Of a stretch of 64,000 nt of DNA, positions 32,295-40,804 are shown one piece after another. Each line of letters opens with the position of its first letter. Position 1 is the first letter of the stretch. The DNA comes from Bacterioplanes sp965233665 (GTDB lineage Bacteria > Pseudomonadota > Gammaproteobacteria > Pseudomonadales > Oceanobacteraceae), in NCBI GenBank assembly GCA_965233665.1, contig CBDDTG010000009.1:10851-74850 (forward strand), read 5' to 3'. The position numbers and the translations under genes were made by a program. Under the pieces are notes generated by a model, which did not search any database, had not been told where the DNA came from, and worked only from the letters and a program-made list of their open reading frames with translations.

Positions 32295-33278
32295 ATGACG
32301 ATCAACATTGATGAAGCACTGGCAAGCGGCGATCCGGATCTGATTGAACAGGCACTGGCCGCCGACGAAAACCCGAGCAACGACGAACAGGACGTACAGA
32401 CAGAGCCTGATGATTCCAAAGCAGATTCAGCGGCGGCTGAGCAAGCAGCGGATGAGCCAGACACTGGCGACAGCGCAACGTCCGGCGCGAGCGGTGAAGC
32501 GGGCGACACGCCAAAAGTCATCGTCAGCAAAAGCGGCAAGCATGAGATTCCGTACGACGTACTGGAACACGAGCGCCAGGCACGTCAGGAAGCAGAACGC
32601 CGAGCACAGGAAGTGCAGCAGCAGTTGCAGCAGTTGGAGCAACAGTTGGAGAGCAACAAGCAGTCACTCGACAACGTCCGCAGTCGCCTTGAGAGCAAAG
32701 GCTTGGACACAGAAGAGATGTTTGCCGATCCCGACGCCATTACTGACAAGCAATGGCAGGAGATCGAGGACGATTACGGCGCCCTGGGTAAAGCAGTTCG
32801 CACCTTGCTGCAGCGGGATTCTCAGCTACAGCAACAGGCGACGCAGGCGGAAAGCCAGCAGCCATCCGTTGACCCTGCAGCCATCGCCAACCAGGCGATT
32901 CAGGAAACCCCTGATCTGGCGAAATGGCAAACCGACGACCCAGACCGTTTCTCGATGGCGGTGCACATCGATCAGCAATTACGCACCGACCCGCAGTGGC
33001 AGAACAAGCCACTGACCGAACGCTTTGCCGAGGTGGTAAAGCGCACCAAAGCCGCCTTTGGCGACCCGCTTAATGGCGGCGAAGCCGATAAAAAGGCCAA
33101 AGACATTATCGACTCCACCGAGCCAGACCTTCCCGGTTCGCTTTCTGACATGGGCGGCCGCAATGCCGCCGAGGACGACATTGAATGGCTGTCATCGCTG
33201 GACCCCGACAGCCTCGTTGCCGAACTCGACAAAATGTCAGATGTGAAGCGAGATCAGGTCCTGGCTCGGCTCACTTGA
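32295..33278 (+). CDS. Scaffolding protein
   Basis: The 327-residue protein is very acidic and low-complexity at its N-terminus (Asp/Glu/Ala-rich, 1-75). It has a Gln/Glu coiled coil (about 95-150), more acidic linkers and a helical end with L-D-P-D-S-L-V-A-E-L. This composition and its place between portal and major capsid fit an internal scaffold that is removed during maturation. Confidence 0.85.
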   Translation: MTINIDEALASGDPDLIEQALAADENPSNDEQDVQTEPDDSKADSAAAEQAADEPDTGDSATSGASGEAGDTPKVIVSKSGKHEIPYDVLEHERQARQEAERRAQEVQQQLQQLEQQLESNKQSLDNVRSRLESKGLDTEEMFADPDAITDKQWQEIEDDYGALGKAVRTLLQRDSQLQQQATQAESQQPSVDPAAIANQAIQETPDLAKWQTDDPDRFSMAVHIDQQLRTDPQWQNKPLTERFAEVVKRTKAAFGDPLNGGEADKKAKDIIDSTEPDLPGSLSDMGGRNAAEDDIEWLSSLDPDSLVAELDKMSDVKRDQVLARLT

Positions 33279-33292
33279 TACCGAGGTAAATC

Positions 33293-34519
33293 ATGGCAAC
33301 TCAAACCCAAAGCCAAAAAATCCTTAACGCCGCGCTGTTCTCTGAGTATGTGCGCGGCACGTCATTCGCCAACATGCTGACTGGTAAAGCACCGACGCAG
33401 GTGGTCGGCAAAGCCAGTCAGCGCCAGACCGAAGCGCATGCGCCGATCGTCCGTGTGACCAACCTGCAGAAAGAGGCGGGTGATGCGGTCGAGGTGGACG
33501 TGATGCACCAGCTGCGCGGCAAACCCACCATGGGCGACCGCAAGCTGGAAGGACGTTCCGAAAGCCTGACCCAAGCCAACATGGAAATGAAAATCGATCA
33601 GACGCGCCATGTAGTTGATACCGGTGGCCGCATGACCCGCAAGCGCACCAAACACGACCTCAAAGCCGCTGCTCGCACGCTGCTGGGTGATAACTACATG
33701 CACACGCTGAACGACGAGCGCGTGCTGTATCACTTGGCCGGCGCGCGTGGCTCGCTGCTGGGTGCGGATGACATTGTGCCGCTGGCGACAGACGATGAGT
33801 TCGACGACATCATGATTAACCCCTTGATGCCGCCGACCTATGACCGCCACGTATTTGGTGGTGATGCCGACGCCATCGACAGCCTGGACGCCGCAGACGT
33901 CATGTCATTGGAGGCCATAGAAAAGTTGGCACTCATCCGAGATGAGACCCGCAACATGCGCATTCCGTCGGTGCAGTTCGAGGGCGATAAGGCCAAGAAC
34001 GATGACCCATTCCATGTGCTCTGGGTAACGCCTCGTCAAATGTTCGATTTAGAGCAGCAGGCGAGCACCAAAGAGTGGCAACAAATGGCAGCGGCTGCGA
34101 TGAACCGCGGCAAGTGGTTCCAGCATCCGCTGTTCATCGGCGACTGTTACTACTGGAAGGGCATCCTCATTAAGAAGCTGAAGCGCTCCGTCGCGTTCAG
34201 CGCTGGCGACACCGTGGGTGTTTCCCAGAACAACAACAACGCCACCGTGGCTCAGGCCACGCCTGGCGTAAATGTGCACCGCGCCATTTTCATGGGCGGC
34301 AATGCCTTGGCGCATGCGCTGGGCAACGCCGGTAAAGATGCCGATGGAAAGGGGTCCGATGGCTACATGGGCATGCACGAGGAGCCCACCGACCACGGCA
34401 ATGCCATGGAAATAAGCATTCGCATGTGCGATGGCATGAAAAAAATCCGCTTCAAGGATAAAGATGGCCGCCTGAACGACAACGGCGTCATGGTCCTGGA
34501 TACAGCGGTTTCAGGCTGA
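33293..34519 (+). CDS. Major capsid protein, N4-gp56 family
   Basis: The 408-residue protein carries hallmarks of the N4-gp56 capsid family: A-L-F-S-E-Y-V-R-G-T-S-F-A-N near the start, G-R-S-E-S-L-T-Q-A-N-M-E-M-K-I-D-Q, and G-G-R-M-T-R-K-R-T. It is expected to form the HK97-like shell. AGGT sits before the ATG, 14 bases after scaffold. Confidence 0.93.
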   Translation: MATQTQSQKILNAALFSEYVRGTSFANMLTGKAPTQVVGKASQRQTEAHAPIVRVTNLQKEAGDAVEVDVMHQLRGKPTMGDRKLEGRSESLTQANMEMKIDQTRHVVDTGGRMTRKRTKHDLKAAARTLLGDNYMHTLNDERVLYHLAGARGSLLGADDIVPLATDDEFDDIMINPLMPPTYDRHVFGGDADAIDSLDAADVMSLEAIEKLALIRDETRNMRIPSVQFEGDKAKNDDPFHVLWVTPRQMFDLEQQASTKEWQQMAAAAMNRGKWFQHPLFIGDCYYWKGILIKKLKRSVAFSAGDTVGVSQNNNNATVAQATPGVNVHRAIFMGGNALAHALGNAGKDADGKGSDGYMGMHEEPTDHGNAMEISIRMCDGMKKIRFKDKDGRLNDNGVMVLDTAVSG

Positions 34520-34576
34520 TCCGGTCGTCACCCTTCATTCACTGAATGGGCGGCGGGGCCGCCCTGGAGGAATCGC

Positions 34577-34981
34577 ATGAAACAATCTCATACCCTGCGA
34601 AACACCATTTACAATGGTACTCACGGCAACCTGTCTAAAGCCGTGGGTGTCGCGGACTTTGCCGGCGATGACGCCGACACCACCTACGCTGTGCTGCGCG
34701 TCGAACCAGGCACGGATGTCTATGGCGTTAAGGTGTATCACGACAATCTTGGCTCAGGTACCAGCATTGACGTGGGTTACGTCTACCCAGGCGCTGAGGG
34801 TACTGACGTGGCCGACGCCTTCGTCAGCGGTGGCGCCTCGACCAGCGAAGCGAGCAAGAGCTGGGAAGGTAAGCCAATGCGCTTTGAGTATCCGGTTTAC
34901 CTGACGGTAACGGTGCGCGGCGGCACTGCCTCCGGAGGCGTGACGGTCATCCCTGAATACACCTACCTCGGCACCAAGTAA
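34577..34981 (+). CDS. Small beta-rich virion protein, probable head decoration
   Basis: The 134-residue product is predicted to be mostly beta strand (D-V-Y-G-V-K-V-Y, Y-L-T-V-T-V-R-G-G) with many Gly and Ser. It directly follows the capsid gene, the usual place for a capsid-stabilising protein. Function is inferred from position. Confidence 0.65.
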   Translation: MKQSHTLRNTIYNGTHGNLSKAVGVADFAGDDADTTYAVLRVEPGTDVYGVKVYHDNLGSGTSIDVGYVYPGAEGTDVADAFVSGGASTSEASKSWEGKPMRFEYPVYLTVTVRGGTASGGVTVIPEYTYLGTK

Positions 34982-35020
34982 GTCGGCAACGACGTAACCC
35001 TCGATTGTCTCGCGGACTTT

Positions 35021-35045
35021 GCCCAGCCATGCGCTGGGCTTTTTT
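35021..35045 (+). terminator. Terminator after the decoration-protein gene
   Basis: GCCCAGC / GCTGGGC form a perfect 7-bp stem with a 5-base loop followed by six Ts. It may keep capsid transcripts more abundant than downstream tail transcripts. Confidence 0.8.
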
Positions 35046-35058
35046 ATAGGACTTTCCC

Positions 35059-35556
35059 ATGCAAGAGCTGAACAAAACCTACGACGAATACTCGCTGGGC
35101 GTGCCGGTGGCGTATATCGGCACCAAGCCCGTCAAAAAAGACACCGTGTGCCGCAGTGGCACGGTCTGGAAAGGATTTGGCGACGTGCAGTACGTGGACC
35201 CTCGCGTGTCGACGCGCCTGCTGAATTACCCTGCGGTCTGGTGCAAGCCGGATCAGGTGGAGCGGCACAAGGCTGAGCTTGAGCAGTCGCTGCTGGAAAC
35301 AGAGGCGGATGAAACTGAGGTCGCAATTAGCGAGCCTGAGGCGACTAAGCCCGAACAAGAGCTGAAGCCGGAGGATGAAGCGGCACGTCTTGCGCGACTG
35401 GAGGCAATCCAGACCGCCATTCTGAGCCTGGATCAAGCCAATAAAGATCACTTCGGCAATAACGGTAAACCGAAAATCGCGGCGGTGCGCAGCGCAATGG
35501 ATGACGCCACCGTAACTCAAGAAGAGCTGACCGCGGCATTTGCCGAACTGTCATGA
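35059..35556 (+). CDS. Hypothetical virion or head-completion protein
   Basis: The 165-residue protein has an N-terminal conserved-looking part (V-P-V-A-Y-I-G-T-K, S-G-T-V-W-K-G-F-G-D-V-Q, Y-P-A-V-W) of a type common in podovirus and Mu-like head regions. An acidic linker and a small helical end follow. It overlaps the next gene by 4 bases. Confidence 0.6.
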   Translation: MQELNKTYDEYSLGVPVAYIGTKPVKKDTVCRSGTVWKGFGDVQYVDPRVSTRLLNYPAVWCKPDQVERHKAELEQSLLETEADETEVAISEPEATKPEQELKPEDEAARLARLEAIQTAILSLDQANKDHFGNNGKPKIAAVRSAMDDATVTQEELTAAFAELS

Positions 35557-36146
35557 TTTACCGCGACTTCACCGACTTCTCCATCATTGAAGACTTGGTG
35601 ACGCCCGAGCTGCCTGACCTTGCCCGCGCCACGGTGCGAGAACAGGCCGCTCGCGTGTGGTCGGATTTTTGCGAGCAGAGCCAGTGCTTTCGAGAACGCA
35701 TTGATATGCCCGTACTGGCAGGCGACCGGCATGTTGATCTGGTGTCGCCTCATCTTGACCACATCATTGTCGGCGTTGAGCAAGTCACCGGCGACAAGGG
35801 AGAGCCTTACCGCCCAGGCGATTATCAAGCGCTGTCACCGACAACGCTGGAACTGTCAGACAAACTGCTGGACATGAAGCTGTCGTGCACTGTCGTACTC
35901 AAGCCACTGGCCACCACGATGCAAGCACCAACGCAGTTGCTGCAGCAATACGCCGAGCACATTGCCAGCGGCGTGCGCGCCAACCTGATGGAGCAGCCTG
36001 GCACCCCTTGGTATCAGCCCCAGCTGGCAAGCTATCACCGTAATCGCTACGAGCAGGGCATCTTGCAGGCCAACGCCAATGTGCGTGCTGGGCAGGGCGT
36101 CACACGTCAGCACCGTCGCCAGCGACGCCAATCGATCTACTACTGA
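35553..36146 (+). CDS. Head-to-tail connector candidate
   Basis: The 197-residue product is unknown but lies between capsid and the DUF6682-like adaptor. It has a helical start, a beta middle and a basic C-terminus (R-Q-H-R-R-Q-R-R-Q). It may belong to the neck; the evidence is positional. Confidence 0.6.
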   Translation: MIYRDFTDFSIIEDLVTPELPDLARATVREQAARVWSDFCEQSQCFRERIDMPVLAGDRHVDLVSPHLDHIIVGVEQVTGDKGEPYRPGDYQALSPTTLELSDKLLDMKLSCTVVLKPLATTMQAPTQLLQQYAEHIASGVRANLMEQPGTPWYQPQLASYHRNRYEQGILQANANVRAGQGVTRQHRRQRRQSIYY

Positions 36147-36154
36147 GGCCCGTT

Positions 36155-36820
36155 ATGGCAACCCGAGTCCGCGATTTTATTCAGCGCATCAAGGTGCTGC
36201 TGCAGGATACTGACGACCCTGGTACACGCTGGACCAACGACGAGCTAATCAGCTACCTCAACGAGGCTTATGATTTCGTCCTGACCTATGTGCCTGAAGC
36301 CAGCACCATTCAGGGTGGCTTTCTGTGTGAGGCTGGTACCCGCCAAACGCTGCCAGATAATGGACTGCGCCTGTTGTCGGTGATCCGCAATCGCGATGGC
36401 AGCCTGCGTCCCATTCGTCGCCGAGATAAAGCTTCGCTCGATCGTGAGCGGCCCAACTGGCACAACGAGCCGGATACGTTGAACCAAGAGTTTTGGGTAT
36501 ATGACGACCGCGAGCCCCGCGTGTTTTACGTTTACCCGCCGGCCAGCAAACACAGCAATATCGAGATCGGCTACACGCTGGACGTGCAGGACCACATTCC
36601 GCGCGACTACGAGAATACGGACACGCTGCTCAGACTAGATGACCGCTACAAAGTCGCCTTGCTGAACTACATCCTCTACTGCGCCTTTGACAAAGACAGC
36701 GACTTCACTGGCAATGGCCAGAGAGCAGAGGGCTATCTGGCAAAGGCAGCCAATGCCCTGGGCCTCAAACTGCAAAACGACGTGCGCACCAGCCCGCGCA
36801 ACCGGAGCAATCCGCAATGA
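36155..36820 (+). CDS. Phage adaptor protein (DUF6682-like)
   Basis: The 221-residue protein begins R-V-R-D-F-I-Q-R-I-K-V-L-L-Q-D, then R-W-T-N-D-E-L-I-S-Y-L-N-E-A-Y-D, and has P-R-V-F-Y-V-Y-P-P. I recognise this as the DUF6682-type adaptor that docks under the portal in many podoviruses. It ends overlapping the next start. Confidence 0.8.
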   Translation: MATRVRDFIQRIKVLLQDTDDPGTRWTNDELISYLNEAYDFVLTYVPEASTIQGGFLCEAGTRQTLPDNGLRLLSVIRNRDGSLRPIRRRDKASLDRERPNWHNEPDTLNQEFWVYDDREPRVFYVYPPASKHSNIEIGYTLDVQDHIPRDYENTDTLLRLDDRYKVALLNYILYCAFDKDSDFTGNGQRAEGYLAKAANALGLKLQNDVRTSPRNRSNPQ

Positions 36821-37401
36821 TTACCCTCGACACCATTATTCGCGGCGAGCCGCAGAGCTTTCGATTGACCTTCATTCACGCAGATTTGCGGCAACCTATC
36901 GACGTGCAGGGCTGGCGCTTGTTGATGGGCGTTGGCCGCAGTCAGGCGCGGCTGGGCGATCTGTTTGAGTTGTCCACCACGGGCGATGCGCTGGATGGCC
37001 CTGAAGGTCGAATGACGATCACGTTAACGGCAGAGCAAACCGATGCTATCGCACAGCCAGGTGTTGTGGTGGATTTCTCAGTGGTGCCAGGCACAGGCAA
37101 GGTGGTACCTGTTTTGATGGGCCATTGTCCGGCGGCCAACAGTTCAGACTATCGCCAGCGTGTTTTAAGTGAGTACCAATACAACAACCAAGCGACGGCG
37201 GACACGGCCATGCTTCAGCACTTGGCCAACAGACATACGCAGTTAAACCTGCAGTTCAAAACCAACATGGACCCAACCTACAACATTGGCGTGCTGTGTC
37301 GCTTCAATCAGGCTGACCCTGCCGAGCTGGCTCGCATGGATGCGCTGCGGCAAGAGGTGGCCCTCAAGCATGCCGAAGTCATGGCAGCGACTGGAGGTTG
37401 A
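36817..37401 (+). CDS. Hypothetical tail/neck protein
   Basis: The 194-residue product has a beta-sandwich-like N-terminal half (I-I-R-G-E-P-Q-S-F-R-L-T-F, D-V-Q-G-W-R-L) and a helical C-terminal part. Its closest relatives are likely neck or tail components given the position. No catalytic motif is seen. Confidence 0.6.
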   Translation: MITLDTIIRGEPQSFRLTFIHADLRQPIDVQGWRLLMGVGRSQARLGDLFELSTTGDALDGPEGRMTITLTAEQTDAIAQPGVVVDFSVVPGTGKVVPVLMGHCPAANSSDYRQRVLSEYQYNNQATADTAMLQHLANRHTQLNLQFKTNMDPTYNIGVLCRFNQADPAELARMDALRQEVALKHAEVMAATGG

Positions 37402-37403
37402 GC

Positions 37404-37844
37404 ATGCTGCCTGGCATTGATTACCCCTCGTTTATTCAGCGCAATAAAGACCTGGTGGACGAGTCCGCTTATTGGGCCACGCAGGCTCAGTTATGGGCGC
37501 AGAAGGCACTGAACGGTGTCGGCATTCAGCCGGTGCCACTGGAAACTACTGAGCTGGTTGTGGGCAGTGAGAACGACCGCTGGACCTATTTTGTGGTGAA
37601 CAACGATCTGGCGACGACCACGTTTTTCGTGGTCAATGACGCCATCCCTGGCACCAATTTTCACATCCGAAACAACGGTCACGGCATCGTGCAAGTTCAG
37701 CCGCTGGACGGTTGCATCATTAACTCGCCTGGAACATTGCAGCTGCGCGGCCATGGCGCGGTGGTAACGCTAGTGGCAGTGCGCCCCCGCATTGATGGCG
37801 TGCCTGCCAGTTGGGATTTGTTCGGAGACGTGCAGCCAATATGA
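37404..37844 (+). CDS. Hypothetical tail protein
   Basis: The 146-residue protein starts at ATG 37404 (GGAGG 6 bases upstream). A helical start with W-A-T-Q-A-Q-L-W-A-Q is followed by repeated short beta strands (Y-F-V-V-N-N-D, F-F-V-V-N-D, F-H-I-R-N-N) as in fibre attachment or beta-helix proteins. It overlaps the next gene by 4 bases. Confidence 0.6.
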   Translation: MLPGIDYPSFIQRNKDLVDESAYWATQAQLWAQKALNGVGIQPVPLETTELVVGSENDRWTYFVVNNDLATTTFFVVNDAIPGTNFHIRNNGHGIVQVQPLDGCIINSPGTLQLRGHGAVVTLVAVRPRIDGVPASWDLFGDVQPI

Positions 37845-38698
37845 AAATAGATCTACAGGGCGCGTACCGCATTCAGGTTTATGAGGGGAATGAACTGGTC
37901 AGCGATTCCGGTGAGTTCAGTAACTTAATCACTGACCAGGCATTAGAGACCGGCAACCCATTCAGTACTGGTTATTTGGCTGTCGGCCTTAAAACCGACC
38001 CGTCAGGGCCTCCTCCAACAAAGAACGACACTCGGCTGCACAACGAGGTATCGCAAGTGAACGTTGCTTTTGATCCAGAAGCTGAACTGGTTTTAGTTGG
38101 CGGAGTTAGGTATGCGCGCAAAAAGGTGGTCGGTAGCTTTACTGGGCTTTCAGGAGAAATAGCGGAGTTAGGGTTTAAGCGGGACTCTACCGAAAATACT
38201 GCAGTTAGCAGATCTTTAGTCCGAGACGCCAATGGTCATGTGACGGTAATACCTGTTGAGCCAATTCAAACAATTTCTCTAACCTATTGCGTCTACATAA
38301 AAGTACCCGCTGTACTGGACGTCCAGCAGATAACCACTAGCTTCGGTACTGCAGTCCTCACTATGAAGACAAGCCCGATGCTGTCGAAGCCTCAAGGCGT
38401 TCTGTCTGGAGACTTTTCGCAGCCATTCAATGACAACTCGCCTGGAGCTTTAGCTCTTGAGTTGAGTGACGGCGCAGTCCAAACGAGTGCGGCGATAACC
38501 TCTGTATATAATCCAGAGAGCGGAGTGTCGGACTTCACTGTCAATTTTCCCGCAATGTCAGTCAACCGATTCGCTTCAATGATCAAAGGTACTGCTGACT
38601 CAGATAACACTCCGGTTATTGTAATTGACCCACCGCTGCTAGTTCCTGCAGACAACGACTTCACGTTACGGCTCAAATTTGAGTGGAGTAGCGATTGA
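37841..38698 (+). CDS. Tail module protein A (paralogue of the gene at 39270)
   Basis: The 285-residue beta-rich protein opens with G-A-Y-R-I-Q-V, S-D-S-G-E-F-S-N-L-I-T-D and has G-F-T-like F-T-G-L-S-G-E-I-A-E-L-G-F. The same pattern recurs at 39270: C-Y-R-A-Q-V, D-R-S-N-L-I-L-D, G-N-D-V-S-E-L-G. The two are diverged duplicates. Base use is more AT-rich than in adjacent virion genes, typical of swapped receptor-binding modules. Confidence 0.7.
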   Translation: MKIDLQGAYRIQVYEGNELVSDSGEFSNLITDQALETGNPFSTGYLAVGLKTDPSGPPPTKNDTRLHNEVSQVNVAFDPEAELVLVGGVRYARKKVVGSFTGLSGEIAELGFKRDSTENTAVSRSLVRDANGHVTVIPVEPIQTISLTYCVYIKVPAVLDVQQITTSFGTAVLTMKTSPMLSKPQGVLSGDFSQPFNDNSPGALALELSDGAVQTSAAITSVYNPESGVSDFTVNFPAMSVNRFASMIKGTADSDNTPVIVIDPPLLVPADNDFTLRLKFEWSSD

Positions 38699-39264
38699 TA
38701 AATTCACTTGGGTTTGTCGCCGACCTTTTTAACTTTAAAGACTATGAGAGCCTTGCTTCGCCATGGGGGGAATACACGTGGTTTACGGGTCAAGACAACT
38801 TTTTATCCCCGCGTGCTGAAGTTAGCGAAGTAGCAATAAACAAGACCCGGTTTAAGGTGGGCCAAGAGCCACCGAATGTTGATGATTTGATGCCCGGTGT
38901 TGCGTGCTCAATCGTGAGTGTTGATCACTTCGCTTCGGTTATTTCGCTGGATAACCTCGGGCAAATTGGATCTGACAGTGGGTCCACTCCGACAGATATT
39001 CCAACCAGCAAATTTGCGCCTTGTCCTCTCGTGAAGATGAGCTCGGTGATATCCGAGTACTTTAAACTTGATCCATTCGTCGAAACCGACATTCGAGAAA
39101 ACGACGCTGAGTGCGTATCGGTAAGTCATGTGGCAATAGTTTCCGTAATAAGCGACTACTTCGAGTTTAAAGTCGATACAGGTGCTAAGGAGCCGATTGC
39201 ACCTGGAATTACGGTCACGACCACAGGTGTGTCCATGGTATCGATATTGTCAGAAAAGGGCTGA
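38695..39264 (+). CDS. Hypothetical protein between the two tail paralogues
   Basis: The 189-residue product starts at TTG 38695 overlapping the previous stop. It contains an imperfect internal repeat: S-V-I-S-E-Y-F-K-L and S-V-I-S-D-Y-F-E-F, with related S-V-D-H-F-A-S-V-I-S-L earlier, about 45-60 residues apart. No domain is recognised; it may be a short fibre or linker of the duplicated tail module. Confidence 0.6.
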   Translation: MINSLGFVADLFNFKDYESLASPWGEYTWFTGQDNFLSPRAEVSEVAINKTRFKVGQEPPNVDDLMPGVACSIVSVDHFASVISLDNLGQIGSDSGSTPTDIPTSKFAPCPLVKMSSVISEYFKLDPFVETDIRENDAECVSVSHVAIVSVISDYFEFKVDTGAKEPIAPGITVTTTGVSMVSILSEKG

Positions 39265-39269
39265 TAAAA

Positions 39270-40166
39270 ATGAGCAAAGTGACAGTGAAGGGGTGCTACC
39301 GAGCCCAGGTGATCGATAATGACTTGGTCGTGCAAGACACCGGGGATCGAAGCAATTTAATCCTCGATGCGTATCTAAATTACGATTCCCCGACTCCCTG
39401 GCCCCTTTATTTGTGTATCGGGGAGGGGGTGGTTACACCACCAACGTTTAGTGATACGGACCTCTCAAACCAAATCATGTCTCGCATGTGGACAACCAGC
39501 GGAAATGATTGGCAAAACAAAGTTTCAGAGGTGCGTAGGGAAAGTGGCGGAATCATTGCTAAGGCAGCCAACTTTGTGGAATTCACAGGCTTTACTGGCA
39601 ACGATGTATCGGAGTTGGGATTGAGGGTTGGAGGAGCTAGCGGAACCCTTGTGACAAGGGCATTACTGACCGATGCATCTGGTAACCCTTCCCCGGTAAC
39701 GGTTACTGCCGGTCAAACCCTGAAGCTTACTTATACATTGTATTTTTGGGTTCCCTTCGTCCTAGGTTCGGGGGCAGAAACTACTCCATATGGAACGCTA
39801 AGCTGGGAAGCCGGTCTTCAAGAAAGTGAAATAAACGGTACCCAATTGAGCAGCCGTCGCCTAAAAGATCTTCTTCTGTGTAGCTACGGTGAATATGCCA
39901 CCGCTATAGTAGGCGCCACCACAGACCCCGATTATCCCCATACAAGAGTCGTTGATGTGGCTGGTCGAAAAGCCACGATTCTCGTCTCAGCGCAGCGCAA
40001 AGAAACTGATCAGACTTTGGGCTACCCAGAGTTTGGGGCTAGATCGAAAATACTTGTTCACTCACCCTCCATGGGCGGCTTGTTGAGGTGGAAGACTGAC
40101 CAGCCAATTCTTCCGGCCAATTACAATTTAGTGCTCAAGTGGGAGGTGTCTTGGGGGCGTATGTGA
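39270..40166 (+). CDS. Tail module protein B (paralogue of the gene at 37841)
   Basis: The 298-residue beta-rich protein shares with the gene at 37841 an N-terminal C-Y-R-A-Q-V / S-N-L-I-L-D region, a central F-T-G-F-T-G-N-D-V-S-E-L-G-L and a Thr-rich strand leading to an L-T-Y-T-L-Y-F-W-V-P segment. The C-terminal halves differ, as expected if that part contacts variable receptors. Confidence 0.7.
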   Translation: MSKVTVKGCYRAQVIDNDLVVQDTGDRSNLILDAYLNYDSPTPWPLYLCIGEGVVTPPTFSDTDLSNQIMSRMWTTSGNDWQNKVSEVRRESGGIIAKAANFVEFTGFTGNDVSELGLRVGGASGTLVTRALLTDASGNPSPVTVTAGQTLKLTYTLYFWVPFVLGSGAETTPYGTLSWEAGLQESEINGTQLSSRRLKDLLLCSYGEYATAIVGATTDPDYPHTRVVDVAGRKATILVSAQRKETDQTLGYPEFGARSKILVHSPSMGGLLRWKTDQPILPANYNLVLKWEVSWGRM

Positions 40167-40804
40167 TGGCCATTCCGAGACTTGATAGCCACGGCCAAAA
40201 AGGTGAGCTCGTTCGCCCTGCAAGGTTTTTGCCCGCCGTTGACTGGCCGCACCGGCACAGATCATTTGCATTTGGCCCGATTGATATTGGCTCAGGCACA
40301 GGTAAACCAGACCTTAGCCACGGTAACTACACCACCGGCTGGGTGGCCTACGTCGACAATAACAACGACACCTACATGACCCGCAAGATATACAACCACT
40401 TGTGGGATAAGGATCACCGCTACCTGCTGGCGCTCACGTCTGGCGTTAAGAAAATCAGCCTCGACTTTTCGCCGGACGGTACAGTCATTCTGGGTTACTT
40501 ACGCCCTGACAGCACCATGGGTGTGTGGTGGCGCAACCCAGATACCGGCCTGCCGCAGTTGCTGGACCTCGATAGTCCTGTTCAAGACATGCTGCTGTCG
40601 GTGGAAAACAAGGACGCCCAGCGCGATACGGATGTGTTCCTGTGGTATTTCAAAGGCGGTGCGCTGTATCTGCGCTTGCACTCAGAGCGCTTTGCTACGG
40701 TGCACGGCCCTTACGCTGCTGGCCTTGCCGAGCCTCAGATCATCCAAGCCGGCATCAATCACCGCTACGGCTATCAAATCGACTACCGCGACCTGCAATC
40801 ATGA
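40166..40804 (+). CDS. Hypothetical tail protein
   Basis: The 212-residue protein starts at ATG 40166, overlapping the previous stop (TGATG). It is rich in Trp, Tyr and Asp with blade-like beta repeats (G-W-V-A-Y-V-D-N-N, M-G-V-W-W-R-N, V-F-L-W-Y-F-K-G-G). GC content returns to that of the virion genes here. Confidence 0.65.
   Translation: MAIPRLDSHGQKGELVRPARFLPAVDWPHRHRSFAFGPIDIGSGTGKPDLSHGNYTTGWVAYVDNNNDTYMTRKIYNHLWDKDHRYLLALTSGVKKISLDFSPDGTVILGYLRPDSTMGVWWRNPDTGLPQLLDLDSPVQDMLLSVENKDAQRDTDVFLWYFKGGALYLRLHSERFATVHGPYAAGLAEPQIIQAGINHRYGYQIDYRDLQS

Noticed and set aside
37841..40166. Diversity-generating retroelement in the tail region
   Set aside because: No reverse transcriptase gene and no template/variable repeat pair were seen.
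40642..40800. Upstream extension of the large tail protein
   Set aside because: It lies within the preceding tail gene in a different frame; ATG 40801 overlapping that stop fits the operon style.
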